Source: Marseilla massiliensis
GTDB lineage: Bacteria; Bacteroidota; Bacteroidia; Bacteroidales; Bacteroidaceae
Length of the DNA stretch: 64,000 nucleotides
Direction of reading: 5' to 3'
Assembly: GCF_016899955.1 (NCBI RefSeq)
Contig: NZ_JACJJL010000007.1
Span: forward strand, 62,001 to 126,000
Under the pieces are notes generated by a model. It saw only the letters and a list, made by a program, of their open reading frames with translations, ran no database searches and was not told the origin of the DNA. Shown here piece after piece: positions 44,271 to 53,668 of the stretch. The translations under genes and the position numbers were made by a program. Position 1 is the stretch's first letter. Every line of letters starts with the position of its first letter.

Positions 44271-45545
44271 TCAGAGGAACGGCGTGAGCAGGTGGGCCAG
44301 CCATCCCACAAACTTCTTCCACGGCGTGCGGAACTCGTCCCAGTATTCGGGCGTAAGGTATATGCTTTGCTTCTTGTCGTTGTCAAACATGTCGTCGAGC
44401 TGCTTCGTGGTGGGCTTGTCCACTATAACGGCGTTTTCCTCGTAGTCCCAGCTCAGGCTCCTTGAGTTGAGGTTGGCGCTGCCAACCGTGCAGTAGCGGC
44501 CGTCGACCATTATCACCTTCGAGTGGTGGAAGCCGGGTTGGTAGAGCCATACGTCGGCCCCTTTCTTCATCAGCTTGTGCACGTTGTAGAACACGCAGTC
44601 GGGCGTGAGCGGTATGTCGCTGTGGGCCGAGACCAGTATCTCGACCTTTACCCCGCGCTTCAGGGCGTTCTTTATAGCCTTTTTCACCTTGCGGTTGAGC
44701 GTGAGGTAGGGGTTGATGAGCTTTATCGAGTCTTTCGCGCTGTTGAAGGCGTTGATGTAGAACGTGCGTATTATCTCGTTGGTGGTTCGCGGTTCGCGGT
44801 TGATGATGCCCACCTTCTTGTGGCCGGCAGTCAGCGTGGTGTCGGGTTTCAGCCCCGTTATCTCCACCGGTTGGTAGGCCCTGAAATACTTCTGGTCCCA
44901 GATGTCTTCGCCCGTCACCTTCTTCCACATCCTCACGAATATCATTTGCAGCTGGCTCACGGCCCCGCCTTCTATGCGGCAGTGCATGTCGCGCCATTCG
45001 CCCACCTGCTTCGTGCCCTTTATGTAGTAGTCGGCCACGTTCATGCCGCCGGTATAGGCCACATTGCCGTCGATGACTACAATCTTCCGGTGGTCGCGTG
45101 TGAACACGTGGTTTATCCACGGGAAGCGTATCGGGTCGAACTCGTAAATCTGTATGCCTTCCTCTCGGAGCTTTTCAATGTGCTTTTTCTTAAGCGGCCG
45201 GTTGTTGGAGTCGTTGCCGAAACCGTCGAACAGCGCCCTCACCTCGACCCCTTCCTTGGCCTTTTGCCGCAGTATGGTGAACAGTTCGGCGGCTATCGAG
45301 TCGTTGCGGAAGTTGAAGTACTCAAGGTGGATGCTGCTTTTGGCCTGCCTGATGGCTTTGAACATGTCGTCAAACTTCTCCTGCCCCGACATCAGCAGCA
45401 CCACTTTGTTGTTGTCGGTGAACGTCACGCCCTCCTTCTCCAGCACACTGACAATGGTCGAGTCGCTGGTGGGCGTGGCTTCGTCTGCCGATGCAGTGGC
45501 CACCGACAGCATCAATGCAATGATAAGGTAGTTAAGTCTGGTCAT
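44271..45545 (-). CDS. Phospholipase D / cardiolipin-synthase-like protein with signal peptide
   Basis: A 424-aa protein with two HKD motifs: H152-x-K154-x4-D159 (RDHRKIVVIDGNVAYTGG) and H341-x-K343-x4-D348 (HHSKVIMVDGRYCTVGSANLNSRS). Together they form one catalytic site of the PLD superfamily. The overall pattern matches cardiolipin synthases, but instead of two N-terminal membrane helices it has a cleavable-looking signal peptide (1-20), so it is probably periplasmic or outer-membrane attached. It may make or remodel cardiolipin, or hydrolyse phospholipids. It lies 19 bp downstream of kdsD on the same strand. Confidence 0.85.
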   Translation of the reverse strand: MTRLNYLIIALMLSVATASADEATPTSDSTIVSVLEKEGVTFTDNNKVVLLMSGQEKFDDMFKAIRQAKSSIHLEYFNFRNDSIAAELFTILRQKAKEGVEVRALFDGFGNDSNNRPLKKKHIEKLREEGIQIYEFDPIRFPWINHVFTRDHRKIVVIDGNVAYTGGMNVADYYIKGTKQVGEWRDMHCRIEGGAVSQLQMIFVRMWKKVTGEDIWDQKYFRAYQPVEITGLKPDTTLTAGHKKVGIINREPRTTNEIIRTFYINAFNSAKDSIKLINPYLTLNRKVKKAIKNALKRGVKVEILVSAHSDIPLTPDCVFYNVHKLMKKGADVWLYQPGFHHSKVIMVDGRYCTVGSANLNSRSLSWDYEENAVIVDKPTTKQLDDMFDNDKKQSIYLTPEYWDEFRTPWKKFVGWLAHLLTPFL

Positions 45546-45564
45546 TCGTAAGGTTTAGGTGTGG

Positions 45565-46512
45565 TCACACCATGCATGAGTAGTGGTCGACGACACCCAG
45601 CAGATGGTTGTCGCCATCGACCACGAGCACTGTGTGTATCTTGTACTTGTTCATGATGTCCTGTATTTCCGTTATCCTTGTTTGCGGGGAAACCGTCTTC
45701 GGTTGCCGCGTCATAATGTCGGCGACGGTGCGGTCGAAGAACTCGGCCTGCCATTTCTCCATTGCCCGTCGGATGTCGCCGTCGGTGATGAGCCCCACAA
45801 TCCTGCCGTCGCACTCGGCCACCCCGAGGCCCAGCTTGCCTTTGCTGACAAGTATGATGGCCTCGCCCAGGTGCATCTCGGGCGTGATGATGGGCATGTC
45901 GGTGGTTCTCATCACGTCTTGCGCCGTGGTGAGCAGCCGCTTGCCCAGCTCGCCGCCGGGGTGGAACTGGGCGAAGTCCTTGGGCTGGAAGTTGCGCCGT
46001 TCCATCAGTGCCACGGCCAGGGCGTCGCCCATGGCCAGCGTGGCCGTGGTGCTGCTTGTGGGCGCGAGGTTTAGTGGGCATGCCTCCTTGCGCACGCTGA
46101 CGTTGATGTGGTAGGTGGAGTATTTGGCAAGCAGCGAGCCGGGGTTGCCGCTCATGCCGATGATGGGCACCTTCATGTGCTGCAGCATGGGTATGAAGCG
46201 CAGCAGCTCGTCGGTCTGCCCCGAGTTGGATATGGCGAGCACCACGTCGTCGGGCGTCATCACGCCGAGGTCTCCGTGGTAAACGTCGAGCGGGTTGATG
46301 AAGAACGACGGTGTGCCGGTGCTCGATAGCGTGGCTGCAATCTTTGCCCCAATGTGTCCGCTCTTGCCCACGCCGGTGACAATCACCTTGCCGTGGCAGG
46401 CCAGTATCAGTTCGACAGAATGGTCGAAATTGTCGTCGAGTTGTGGTATCAGGTCGAGCAGGGCCTGGGCCTCGTCCTTGATGCACTGTGTGGCATAGTC
46501 TCTTACTGTCAT
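45565..46512 (-). CDS. kdsD: D-arabinose-5-phosphate isomerase (KpsF/GutQ family)
   Basis: A 315-aa isomerase making arabinose 5-phosphate from ribulose 5-phosphate, the first step to KDO for lipopolysaccharide. An N-terminal SIS sugar-phosphate-binding domain (about 35-190; VTGVGKSGHIGAKIAATLSSTGTPSFFINPLDVYHGDLG, LAISNSGQTDELL) is followed by a pair of CBS domains (about 200-315). The length and order match KdsD/KpsF. It lies 21 bp downstream of kdsA, the next enzyme in the same pathway, which strongly supports the call. Confidence 0.95.
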   Translation of the reverse strand: MTVRDYATQCIKDEAQALLDLIPQLDDNFDHSVELILACHGKVIVTGVGKSGHIGAKIAATLSSTGTPSFFINPLDVYHGDLGVMTPDDVVLAISNSGQTDELLRFIPMLQHMKVPIIGMSGNPGSLLAKYSTYHINVSVRKEACPLNLAPTSSTTATLAMGDALAVALMERRNFQPKDFAQFHPGGELGKRLLTTAQDVMRTTDMPIITPEMHLGEAIILVSKGKLGLGVAECDGRIVGLITDGDIRRAMEKWQAEFFDRTVADIMTRQPKTVSPQTRITEIQDIMNKYKIHTVLVVDGDNHLLGVVDHYSCMV

Positions 46513-46533
46513 GTCGTTAGCCGGTTTTTTGCT

Positions 46534-47289
46534 TCATTCTGTTATTTCCTTCACCAAGTCGGCGAGCTTCGCAAGTTCGAGCATGTTGGCCGCGTCGCTC
46601 AGTCCGCGGTCGGGGTCGGGATGAACCTCAAAGAACCATCCCGTGGCCCCGAACGCCTTGGCGGCCATGGCCATCTGAGGCACGAAGCGGCGGTCGCCCC
46701 CGGTCTTGCCCCCTGCGCCCCCGGGGCGTTGCACGCTGTGCGTGCAGTCCATGATGACCGTGGGCACAATGGCGAGCATGTCGGCAATGTTGCGGAAGTC
46801 TACCACAAGGTTGTTGTAGCCGAACATGTTGCCCCGCTCAGTGAGCCACACCTCGGTGGCCCCGGCGTCGAGCGCTTTCTCGACAGGGAAGCGCATGTCG
46901 GCGCCGCTCAGGAACTGGGCTTTCTTTATGTTCACCGTCCGCCCCGTCTTGGCGGCGGCCACGAGCAGGTCGGTCTGGCGGCAGAGGAAGGCCGGTATCT
47001 GCAGCACGTCGGCCACCTCGGCCACCGGCTGGGCCTGCCAGCTCTCGTGTATGTCGGTGAGTATGCGCAGCCCGTAGCGGCTCTTGATGTCGGCAAGCAT
47101 CTGCATGCCACGCTCCAGTCCGGGGCCGCGGAATGAGCTCACCGACGTGCGGTTGGCCTTGTCGAACGATGCCTTGAATATTATGTCGGTGCCCAGCCGG
47201 CTGTTTATCCTTACCAGTTCGGCGGCCACCGTGTCGAGCAGTTCTGCCGACTCGATGACACAAGGGCCTGCTATTATGGTATGTTTCAT
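46534..47289 (-). CDS. kdsA: 3-deoxy-8-phosphooctulonate (KDO-8-phosphate) synthase
   Basis: A 251-aa enzyme condensing phosphoenolpyruvate with arabinose 5-phosphate. Signatures include IIAGPCVIES at the N terminus, FKASFDKANRTSVSSFRGPGLERG, LTDIHES, LQIPAFLCRQTDLLVAAA, VWLTERGNMFGYNNLVVDFRN and DCTHSVQRPGG. It is slightly shorter than the E. coli enzyme because it starts right at the first strand, as is common in Bacteroidota. It leads the operon kdsA-kdsD-PLD-like protein. Confidence 0.97.
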   Translation of the reverse strand: MKHTIIAGPCVIESAELLDTVAAELVRINSRLGTDIIFKASFDKANRTSVSSFRGPGLERGMQMLADIKSRYGLRILTDIHESWQAQPVAEVADVLQIPAFLCRQTDLLVAAAKTGRTVNIKKAQFLSGADMRFPVEKALDAGATEVWLTERGNMFGYNNLVVDFRNIADMLAIVPTVIMDCTHSVQRPGGAGGKTGGDRRFVPQMAMAAKAFGATGWFFEVHPDPDRGLSDAANMLELAKLADLVKEITE

Positions 47290-47318
47290 GTAAATGTAAT
47301 CCTAATGTTTATGCGTTG

Positions 47319-47326
47319 CAAAAGTA
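47319..47326 (-). promoter_or_regulatory. -7 promoter element of the kdsA operon
   Basis: TACTTTTG on the minus strand lies 30 bp before the kdsA start codon and fits TAnnTTTG. Confidence 0.6.
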
Positions 47327-47517
47327 CGAATAATCACGGTAATAAACGAAGAAAAACGATTAAATGACCTTACAGACGCTTAAAACTTGTGTTGTGTCGG
47401 CAGTTTTTGCCGTCGGTGGCGGTGCCGCAGTGGGCAGCGGGGGCGCCGTGGGGCGGGCCGGTTGGCTGAAAAGTCGTTTTTCCGGGCTCGCGTTGCCGTT
47501 TTCCGGGCTTTTATTCT

Positions 47518-47525
47518 TACTTTTG
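47518..47525 (+). promoter_or_regulatory. -7 promoter element of the sugar kinase gene
   Basis: TACTTTTG lies 24 bp before the start codon of the kinase gene, divergent from the kdsA promoter. A TTG lies 22 bases upstream. It rules out the longer open frame that begins at 47387. Confidence 0.6.
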
Positions 47526-47548
47526 CGGTCAAAAAGATACTGTTGGAT

Positions 47549-48394
47549 ATGATACTTATAGCAGACAGCGGAAGCACAAAGACCGACTGGTGGCTTGCCG
47601 ATGGCGGCCACGTGGTGAGGCGCGCGGCCTCGCAGGGCATAAACCCGTTCCATCAGGACGGGGGCGTGATATATGGCATTGTCGGCGGTGAGCTGCTGCC
47701 GCAACTGGGCGACGACGAGCCGCGGGCCGTGTTCTTCTATGGCAGCGGGTGCAGCCCTGAGATGGCCCCTGTGGTGGTTGAGGCCCTCGGCAGGGCTTTC
47801 CCGCATGCCGCGGCCATAGAGGCGCACGGCGACTTGCTCGGGGCGGCCAGGGCCGTATGCGGCCCGGAGCAGGGCATAGCCTGCATATTGGGCACGGGGT
47901 CGAACTCTTGCCTGTACGACGGCACGTCCATAAAGCTCAACACGCCGCCGCTGGGCTACATCCTCGGCGACGAGGGCAGCGGGGCGGTGCTGGGCCGCAA
48001 TTTCGTCAACGCCATGTTCAAGGGCGGCCTGAGCGCAGGGCTGAGCGACAGCTTCATTGCCGAGAGCGGGCTGACCATGGCCGAGATAGTGCGCCGCGTA
48101 TACCGCGAGCCCATGGCCAACAGGTTCCTGGCCTCGCTGTCGCCGTTTATCCACCGCCACATTGCAGACGCCTCGCTGCGCAGACTGGTCATCGACAACT
48201 TCCGCAGCTTCTTCCGTCGCAACGTGTCGGCATACGGCCGGGCCGACCTGCCTGTGGGTGTGGTAGGCAGCGTGGGGTATTATTATTCGGCAGAATTGTC
48301 TGAGGCGGCCGAGGCCGAGGGCTTCCGCCTTGGCCGGGTGGTGCGCAGTCCGATGGAGGGGCTTGTGGCCTATCACGCCAGCCAAGGTCGTTAG
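47549..48394 (+). CDS. BadF/BadG/BcrA-type ATPase, probable N-acetylglucosamine kinase
   Basis: A 281-aa protein of the ASKHA fold. The phosphate-1 motif is ILIADSGSTKTDWWL at the N terminus, the phosphate-2 motif is GIACILGTGSNSCLYDG, and the connecting region GYILGDEGSGAVLGRNFV is typical of GlcNAc kinase-like members of this family. It would phosphorylate an amino sugar, perhaps from host glycans or cell-wall recycling. The start at ATG 47549 gives the first strand directly. The product is single-domain and apparently monocistronic. Confidence 0.82.
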   Translation: MILIADSGSTKTDWWLADGGHVVRRAASQGINPFHQDGGVIYGIVGGELLPQLGDDEPRAVFFYGSGCSPEMAPVVVEALGRAFPHAAAIEAHGDLLGAARAVCGPEQGIACILGTGSNSCLYDGTSIKLNTPPLGYILGDEGSGAVLGRNFVNAMFKGGLSAGLSDSFIAESGLTMAEIVRRVYREPMANRFLASLSPFIHRHIADASLRRLVIDNFRSFFRRNVSAYGRADLPVGVVGSVGYYYSAELSEAAEAEGFRLGRVVRSPMEGLVAYHASQGR

Positions 48395-48813
48395 GCCTTA
48401 GGGGACATGGCTGTCGGCCATGCCTTGCCGCAGGCGGTTGGCGGTGGTGCGGCGTGCGCCTGGCCGGTGCCAGCCGAGGGTTTCTCGCTTGCTGTGGCCC
48501 AGGAGCGCAATGCGCTGGCAGCCAGGGATATGCGGCGGGTTCTGCTGGTTGTGTCCGTCGTTGCCGTTTGCCATTCCCAAGCGTCGTGCGCGGCACTTGC
48601 AGGCGTGCCGTGCGGCATTGTGGGCGGCGCCTCGTAGTGGCGTTTTTCCGCCCCCGGCCCCTGTCGCCGGCAACGCGTGGCGGCGGGGAGGGCAGCGGCT
48701 CTCATCGTCGCAAATACGCATGGCGGCCCTCGTACACGCGCGCACGTACGTTAAACTATCGCTTAGGTAAAAACATTTTTGCGGCGTTTAGCTTTTCTTT
48801 GCGATAAATTTAC
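48395..48813. other. Intergenic region upstream of the nuo operon
   Basis: About 420 bases, very GC-rich up to about 48740 and then AT-rich toward the nuo promoter. Short open frames on both strands overlap and have no recognisable product. No repeat cluster was found. Confidence 0.5.
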
Positions 48814-48821
48814 TACCTTTG
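48814..48821 (+). promoter_or_regulatory. -7 promoter element of the nuo operon
   Basis: TACCTTTG lies 43 bp before the nuoA start codon and fits TAnnTTTG. The usual TTTG at -33 is replaced by a T-rich TTTTC. Confidence 0.65.
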
Positions 48822-48863
48822 CAAGCGCTAAAGGCGTACAAATTTGTAATATTATAGTTTTTT

Positions 48864-49214
48864 ATGTATTTTACTTTATTTATTACCGTTATCTTGACGG
48901 CTGTCGTATTGGTTGTTGGCGCGTATGTCGTGGCCAAGCTGATAGGACCGCGTTCATACAATCCGGTAAAGGGTGAGCCGTTTGAGTGCGGTATCCCGAC
49001 TCGGGGCACATCGTGGATTCCCGTGCATGTGGGTTACTACCTCTTCGCAATCCTGTTCTTGATGTTCGACATCGAGACGGTGTTCCTCTACCCTTGGGCA
49101 GTTGTCGTTAAGCAGTTTGGAGCGATGGCTCTTTGCAGCATCGGCTTCTTCATGCTGGTACTTGTATTTGGCTTGGCGTACGCCTGGCGGAAAGGAGCGT
49201 TGGAATGGAAGTAA
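48864..49214 (+). CDS. nuoA: NADH-quinone oxidoreductase subunit A
   Basis: A 116-aa membrane subunit of complex I with three hydrophobic spans. The conserved loop [16 protein letters not shown], with a Cys near the quinone tunnel, and [17 protein letters not shown] sequence ([15 protein letters not shown]) identify it. First gene of the nuo operon; its last codons overlap nuoB by 10 bp. Confidence 0.96.
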   Translation: MYFTLFITVILTAVVLVVGAYVVAKLIGPRSYNPVKGEPFECGIPTRGTSWIPVHVGYYLFAILFLMFDIETVFLYPWAVVVKQFGAMALCSIGFFMLVLVFGLAYAWRKGALEWK

Positions 49215-49861
49215 GAAAGCCTGTAATCAAGAGCATCCCCTATGGGGAGTTCAAGGACAACGAGACCCTCGAGAAACTCACCGCCGAGCTCAACGAGGGC
49301 GGAGCCAACGTTATACTCGGGTCGCTCGACCAAGTGATCAACTGGGGGCGAAGCAACTCGCTCTGGTCGCTGACTTTCGCAACGAGCTGCTGCGGTATCG
49401 AGTTCATGGCTGTGGGCTGCGCCCGCTATGACTTCGCGCGCTTTGGCTTCGAGGTGACGCGTAACTCGCCGCGACAGGCCGACCTCATCATGTGCGCCGG
49501 AACGATAACCCACAAGATGGCACCCGTGTTCAAGCGCCTCTACGACGAGATGGCCGACCCGAAGTATGTGATAGCTGTGGGCGGATGCGCCATATCAGGC
49601 GGCCCGTTCAAGGACAGCTACCACGTGGTGAAGGGCATATCCGAGATTGTTCCCGTGGATGTTTACATCCCCGGTTGCCCGCCGCGCCCGGAGGCCATCA
49701 TGTACGGCATGATGCAGTTGCAGCGCAAAGTCAAGATAGAGAAATTCTTCGGAGGCGTCAACCACAAGCAGACTGCCGAAGAGCGCCGAGAGGCCATGAA
49801 GCCCATCGTGGTGACCAATGTGCCGAAGGACTTCGACCCGAAGGCAGGCCAGACTGAATAA
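49205..49861 (+). CDS. nuoB: NADH-quinone oxidoreductase subunit B
   Basis: A 218-aa peripheral-arm subunit holding the terminal 4Fe-4S cluster N2, which passes electrons to quinone. Its ligands are visible as the adjacent pair Cys62-Cys63 ([13 protein letters not shown]), Cys128 ([11 protein letters not shown]) and Cys158 ([10 protein letters not shown]). ATG 49205 ([16 protein letters not shown]) is used; the longer open frame runs far into nuoA. It has a C-terminal extension of about 40 residues after the cluster domain. Confidence 0.96.
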   Translation: MEVRKPVIKSIPYGEFKDNETLEKLTAELNEGGANVILGSLDQVINWGRSNSLWSLTFATSCCGIEFMAVGCARYDFARFGFEVTRNSPRQADLIMCAGTITHKMAPVFKRLYDEMADPKYVIAVGGCAISGGPFKDSYHVVKGISEIVPVDVYIPGCPPRPEAIMYGMMQLQRKVKIEKFFGGVNHKQTAEERREAMKPIVVTNVPKDFDPKAGQTE

Positions 49862-49882
49862 TATAATAAGGTAAGAGAAGAT

Positions 49883-51454
49883 ATGAAACTGAATAACTTA
49901 GTATTCGACAAGAACAGCTTCGCCGCCGAAATGGCCAAGCTGAGGAATGACAAGCATTTTGACTACCTTGTTACTATCGTCGGCGAAGACTTCGGCGAGG
50001 AGGGCCTCGGGTGTATATACATTCTTGAGAACACCGATACTAACGAGCGCCTGTCTGTGAAGGAGATGGCCGAGCGCATTGGTGACGACTATGTCATCCC
50101 CACAGTGTGCCACCTCTGGAAGTCTGCCGACCTACTCGAGCGCGAGGTGTTCGATTTCTTCGGCATCAAGTTCCTCGGACACCCCGACATGCGCCGCCTC
50201 TACCTGCGCAGCGATTTTGTGGGCTATCCGTTCCGCAAGGACTATGACATGAGCCCGGAGAACAACAGATATACGCTCGACGACGACATAGAGCCCGACT
50301 TTACGTACGAGTATTCGCTCGACGCCGACGGCAACCTGCAGGCTAAGCAGCACAAGCTGTTCACCGACGACGACTTCGTTGTGAACATTGGCCCGCAGCA
50401 CCCCTCTACCCACGGCGTGCTCAGGTTGCAGACCGTGCTCGACGGCGAGATTGTAAAGAAGATATACCCGCACTTCGGATACATTCACCGCGGTGTGGAG
50501 AAGATGTGCGAAAAGTACACTTACCCGCAGACTCTGGCCCTGACCGACCGCCTCGACTACCTCAGCGCCATGATGAACCGCCACGCCCTGTGCGGCGTAA
50601 TCGAGGAAGCCATGGGGATAGAGCTGTCTGACCGCATCCAGTACATACGTACCATAATGGACGAGCTGCAGCGACTCGACAGCCATTTGCTGTATATAGG
50701 GTGCTGCGCACAGGACCTCGGGGCGCTCACGGCGTTCCTTTATTCTATGCGCGACCGCGAGCACGTGCTCAACGCAATGGAGGAAACCACCGGCGGAAGG
50801 CTCATACAGAACTACTACAGGATAGGAGGCTTGCAGGACGACATAGACCCCAACTTCGTCAGCAACGTGAAGGCGCTGTGCCAGTACATCAAGCCAATGT
50901 TCCAGGAGTACATGGATGTGTTCGGTGACAATGTCATCATGCAGAACCGATTCAGGGAAGTGGGCCCGCTGTCGAAGGCCGACGCCATAAGCTACGGTGT
51001 ATCGGGAGCCTCAGGACGCGCCTCCGACTGGCACAACGACGTGCGCAAGAACCATCCCTATGCCATGTATGGCAAGGTTGACTTCGACGAGGTGACCAAC
51101 GGCATGTGCGACTCCATGGGCCGATACCTCATCCGTATCGAGGAGATGAAACAGAGTGTGCGCATCATCGAGCAGCTTATCGACAACATACCTGCAGGAG
51201 ACTTCTACATAAAGCAGAAGCCGATAATCAAGGTTCCCGAGGGACAGTGGTTCTTCTCATGCGAAGGTAGTCGCGGAGAAATAGGCGTATACCTTGACTC
51301 GAAGGGCGACAAGTCGCCTTACAGGCTCAAGTTCAAGCCAATGGGACTCAACCTCGTGGCTGCCATGGACGAGATGCTGCGCGGACAGAAGGTGGCCGAC
51401 CTTATCACCACCGGTGCCGCACTCGACTTCGTGATACCCGACATCGACAGATGA
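49883..51454 (+). CDS. nuoCD: NADH-quinone oxidoreductase subunit C/D fusion
   Basis: A 523-aa fusion of the 30-kDa (NuoC, about 1-130; HLWKSADLLEREVFDFFGIKFLGHPDMRRLYL) and 49-kDa (NuoD, about 160-523; NIGPQHPSTHGVLRLQTVLDGEIVKKIYPHFGYIHRG) subunits. The NuoD part lines the quinone-binding cavity next to NuoB. The C terminus ends in LDFVIPDIDR, the usual NuoD ending. The fusion is known from several bacterial groups, including Bacteroidota. It lies 21 bp after nuoB. Confidence 0.96.
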   Translation: MKLNNLVFDKNSFAAEMAKLRNDKHFDYLVTIVGEDFGEEGLGCIYILENTDTNERLSVKEMAERIGDDYVIPTVCHLWKSADLLEREVFDFFGIKFLGHPDMRRLYLRSDFVGYPFRKDYDMSPENNRYTLDDDIEPDFTYEYSLDADGNLQAKQHKLFTDDDFVVNIGPQHPSTHGVLRLQTVLDGEIVKKIYPHFGYIHRGVEKMCEKYTYPQTLALTDRLDYLSAMMNRHALCGVIEEAMGIELSDRIQYIRTIMDELQRLDSHLLYIGCCAQDLGALTAFLYSMRDREHVLNAMEETTGGRLIQNYYRIGGLQDDIDPNFVSNVKALCQYIKPMFQEYMDVFGDNVIMQNRFREVGPLSKADAISYGVSGASGRASDWHNDVRKNHPYAMYGKVDFDEVTNGMCDSMGRYLIRIEEMKQSVRIIEQLIDNIPAGDFYIKQKPIIKVPEGQWFFSCEGSRGEIGVYLDSKGDKSPYRLKFKPMGLNLVAAMDEMLRGQKVADLITTGAALDFVIPDIDR

Positions 51455-51497
51455 CGGCATGTTCTTTATTCATAATTAAAATTCACGATTAAACGAA

Positions 51498-52583
51498 ATG
51501 TTTGATTTTAGCATAGTTACAACGTGGTTCGACAGCCTCCTGCGCCAAACTCTTGGCTTGGGAGATTTCTGGTCGATACTTATCGAGTGCATACTGGTGG
51601 GCGTGCTCATCCTTGCTGGATACGCCATGCTGGCTATCGTCTTGATTTTCATGGAGCGCAAGGTGTGTGCTTACTTCCAGTGCCGCCTGGGCCCGATGCG
51701 AGTGGGCCCGTGGGGCATCTTCCAGGTGTTTGCCGACGTGCTGAAGATGCTCATCAAGGAGATTTTCGCCGTCGACAAGGCCGACAAGCTGCTTTATTGC
51801 GTGGCGCCTTTCCTCGTCATCATTGCCTCTGTGGGCACTTTCTCATTCCTGCCTTGGAACAAGGGGGCCGAGATTCTTGACTTCAACGTGGGCATCTTCC
51901 TGCTTACTGCCGTGTCGAGCATCGGCGTCATCGGTATATTCATGGCCGGATGGGGCAGTAACAACAAGTATGGCGTGGTTTCGGCCATGCGTGGTGCCGT
52001 GCAGCTCATATCTTATGAAATGTCGCTCGGGCTCTGTCTCGTAACGGCAGTTATACTCACCGGCACCATGCAGGTGTCCGGAATAGTGGAGGCCCAGACC
52101 GGTCCGTGGAACTGGCTCATATTCCAAGGCCATGTTCCGGCCATCATTGCGTTCCTCGTTTTCCTCGTCGCAGGCAACGCAGAGGCCAACCGCGGCCCGT
52201 TTGACCTTGCCGAGGCCGAGAGCGAGCTCACCGCCGGTTACCACACGGAATACAGCGGTATGGGATTCGGCTTCTATTACCTGGCCGAGTATCTCAACCT
52301 GTTTGTCATTGCAGGCATAGCAACCACAGTGTTCCTTGGTGGCTGGGCGCCGGTCAACATAGGCATCGAGGCTTTCGACGCAGTGATGGATTACATACCC
52401 GGCATCGTATGGTTCTTGGGCAAGACCTTCGCCATTGTGTGGCTGTTGATGTGGATTCGCTGGACATACCCACGCCTCCGCATCGACCAGATACTGAAGC
52501 TCGAGTGGAAGTATCTCATGCCGCTGTGTCTGCTCAACCTGGTTCTCATGACAATAATCGTTGCCTTTGGGTGGCACTTCTAA
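51498..52583 (+). CDS. nuoH: NADH-quinone oxidoreductase subunit H
   Basis: A 361-aa membrane subunit joining the peripheral arm to the proton-pumping arm and forming part of the quinone site. Recognisable segments are FMERKVCAYFQCRLGPMRVGPWGIFQVFADVLKMLIKE, NRGPFDLAEAESELTAGYHTEYSGMGFGFYYLAEY and WIRWTYPRLRIDQILKLEWKYLMPL. Eight or so membrane spans are visible, as expected. Confidence 0.97.
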   Translation: MFDFSIVTTWFDSLLRQTLGLGDFWSILIECILVGVLILAGYAMLAIVLIFMERKVCAYFQCRLGPMRVGPWGIFQVFADVLKMLIKEIFAVDKADKLLYCVAPFLVIIASVGTFSFLPWNKGAEILDFNVGIFLLTAVSSIGVIGIFMAGWGSNNKYGVVSAMRGAVQLISYEMSLGLCLVTAVILTGTMQVSGIVEAQTGPWNWLIFQGHVPAIIAFLVFLVAGNAEANRGPFDLAEAESELTAGYHTEYSGMGFGFYYLAEYLNLFVIAGIATTVFLGGWAPVNIGIEAFDAVMDYIPGIVWFLGKTFAIVWLLMWIRWTYPRLRIDQILKLEWKYLMPLCLLNLVLMTIIVAFGWHF

Positions 52584-52597
52584 ACAAGTAAGTAAAA

Positions 52598-53128
52598 ATG
52601 GAAGCAAACAATAAATCATATTTCGGCGAGATAGGGGATGCCCTGAAGTCGCTCGCAACCGGGTTGAAAGTCACTCTCAAGGAGTACTTCACCAAGAAGA
52701 GCACAGAGCAGTACCCTGAGAATCGCAAGACAACGCTACATGTGGCTCAGCGTCACCGCGGCCGCTTGGTTATGAAGCGTGATGAGAATGGTGTGGTGAA
52801 GTGCGTTGCCTGCACTCTGTGCGAGAAGGCATGCCCCAATGGCACCATAAAGATAGCATCGGAGATGGTGACGACCGAAGAGGGCAAGAAGAAGCGCCGG
52901 CTGGTCGATTACCAGTATGACTTGGGTGACTGCATGTTCTGTCAGCTTTGCGTCAATGCGTGCAGCTTCGACGCAATAGAGTTTACGAATGATTTCGAGA
53001 ACAGTGTGTTCGACCGCGACAAGCTGGTGCTCCACCTTGACAAGGAGCATTACGAGAGCTCGCTGCCAAACATCCTCGATGGCGGTGCACCGCTGACAAT
53101 CGGAAAGTTTAACACTGCAACAAAGTAA
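52598..53128 (+). CDS. nuoI: NADH-quinone oxidoreductase subunit I (2x 4Fe-4S ferredoxin type)
   Basis: A 176-aa subunit with clusters N6a and N6b. The two ferredoxin motifs are Cys69-x2-Cys72-x2-Cys75-x3-Cys79-Pro and Cys112-x2-Cys115-x2-Cys118-x3-Cys122. In the second the usual Pro after the last Cys is Ser. With no NuoEFG in the operon, NuoI is the natural entry point for electrons from a soluble donor such as ferredoxin (inference). It lies 14 bp after nuoH. Confidence 0.95.
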   Translation: MEANNKSYFGEIGDALKSLATGLKVTLKEYFTKKSTEQYPENRKTTLHVAQRHRGRLVMKRDENGVVKCVACTLCEKACPNGTIKIASEMVTTEEGKKKRRLVDYQYDLGDCMFCQLCVNACSFDAIEFTNDFENSVFDRDKLVLHLDKEHYESSLPNILDGGAPLTIGKFNTATK

Positions 53129-53146
53129 AGGAGGACTTAATAAGAA

Positions 53147-53668
53147 ATGGCAAATTTAGTAATGTTTTGCATACTGGCAGTGGTCATCCTTGGTTCTGCC
53201 GTGTTGTGCGTGATGACAAAGAGAATCATGCGGGCTGCTACGTTCCTGCTGTTTGTCCTCCTCGGCGTGGCCGGGCTTTACTTCCTGCTTGACTACACAT
53301 TCTTGGGTGCTGCCCAGATAAGCATATATGCAGGAGGTATAACGATGATGTATATCTTCGCGATACAGCTTGTGAGCAAGCGCACGCTCCAGGGCCTTGT
53401 AGAGCACCTGAAGGGCAGCCGCGTATTGTTTGGCGGCATCGTGACAGTTGTCGGCTTGCTGACCGTCGCCCTGGTGTTGCTCAAGAATCAGTTCATTTAC
53501 CGTGCGTGCAGCGTGGCCGACGCTGAAGTCCCGATGGAGACCATCGGTACGGCCCTGCTTGGCAGTGAGAAGTATCAGTATGTGCTTCCGTTTGAATTCA
53601 TCTCAGTGTTCCTGCTGGCATGTATCATCGGCGGCATCGTTGTAGCGAGAAAAGAAAAGGAGAAATAA
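53147..53668 (+). CDS. nuoJ: NADH-quinone oxidoreductase subunit J
   Basis: A 173-aa membrane subunit with five hydrophobic spans. The conserved helix FLLDYTFLGAAQISIYAGGITMMYIFAIQL contains the pi-bulge segment seen in complex I subunit ND6/NuoJ. Its stop overlaps the nuoK start by one base (TAATG), showing translational coupling. Confidence 0.93.
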   Translation: MANLVMFCILAVVILGSAVLCVMTKRIMRAATFLLFVLLGVAGLYFLLDYTFLGAAQISIYAGGITMMYIFAIQLVSKRTLQGLVEHLKGSRVLFGGIVTVVGLLTVALVLLKNQFIYRACSVADAEVPMETIGTALLGSEKYQYVLPFEFISVFLLACIIGGIVVARKEKEK

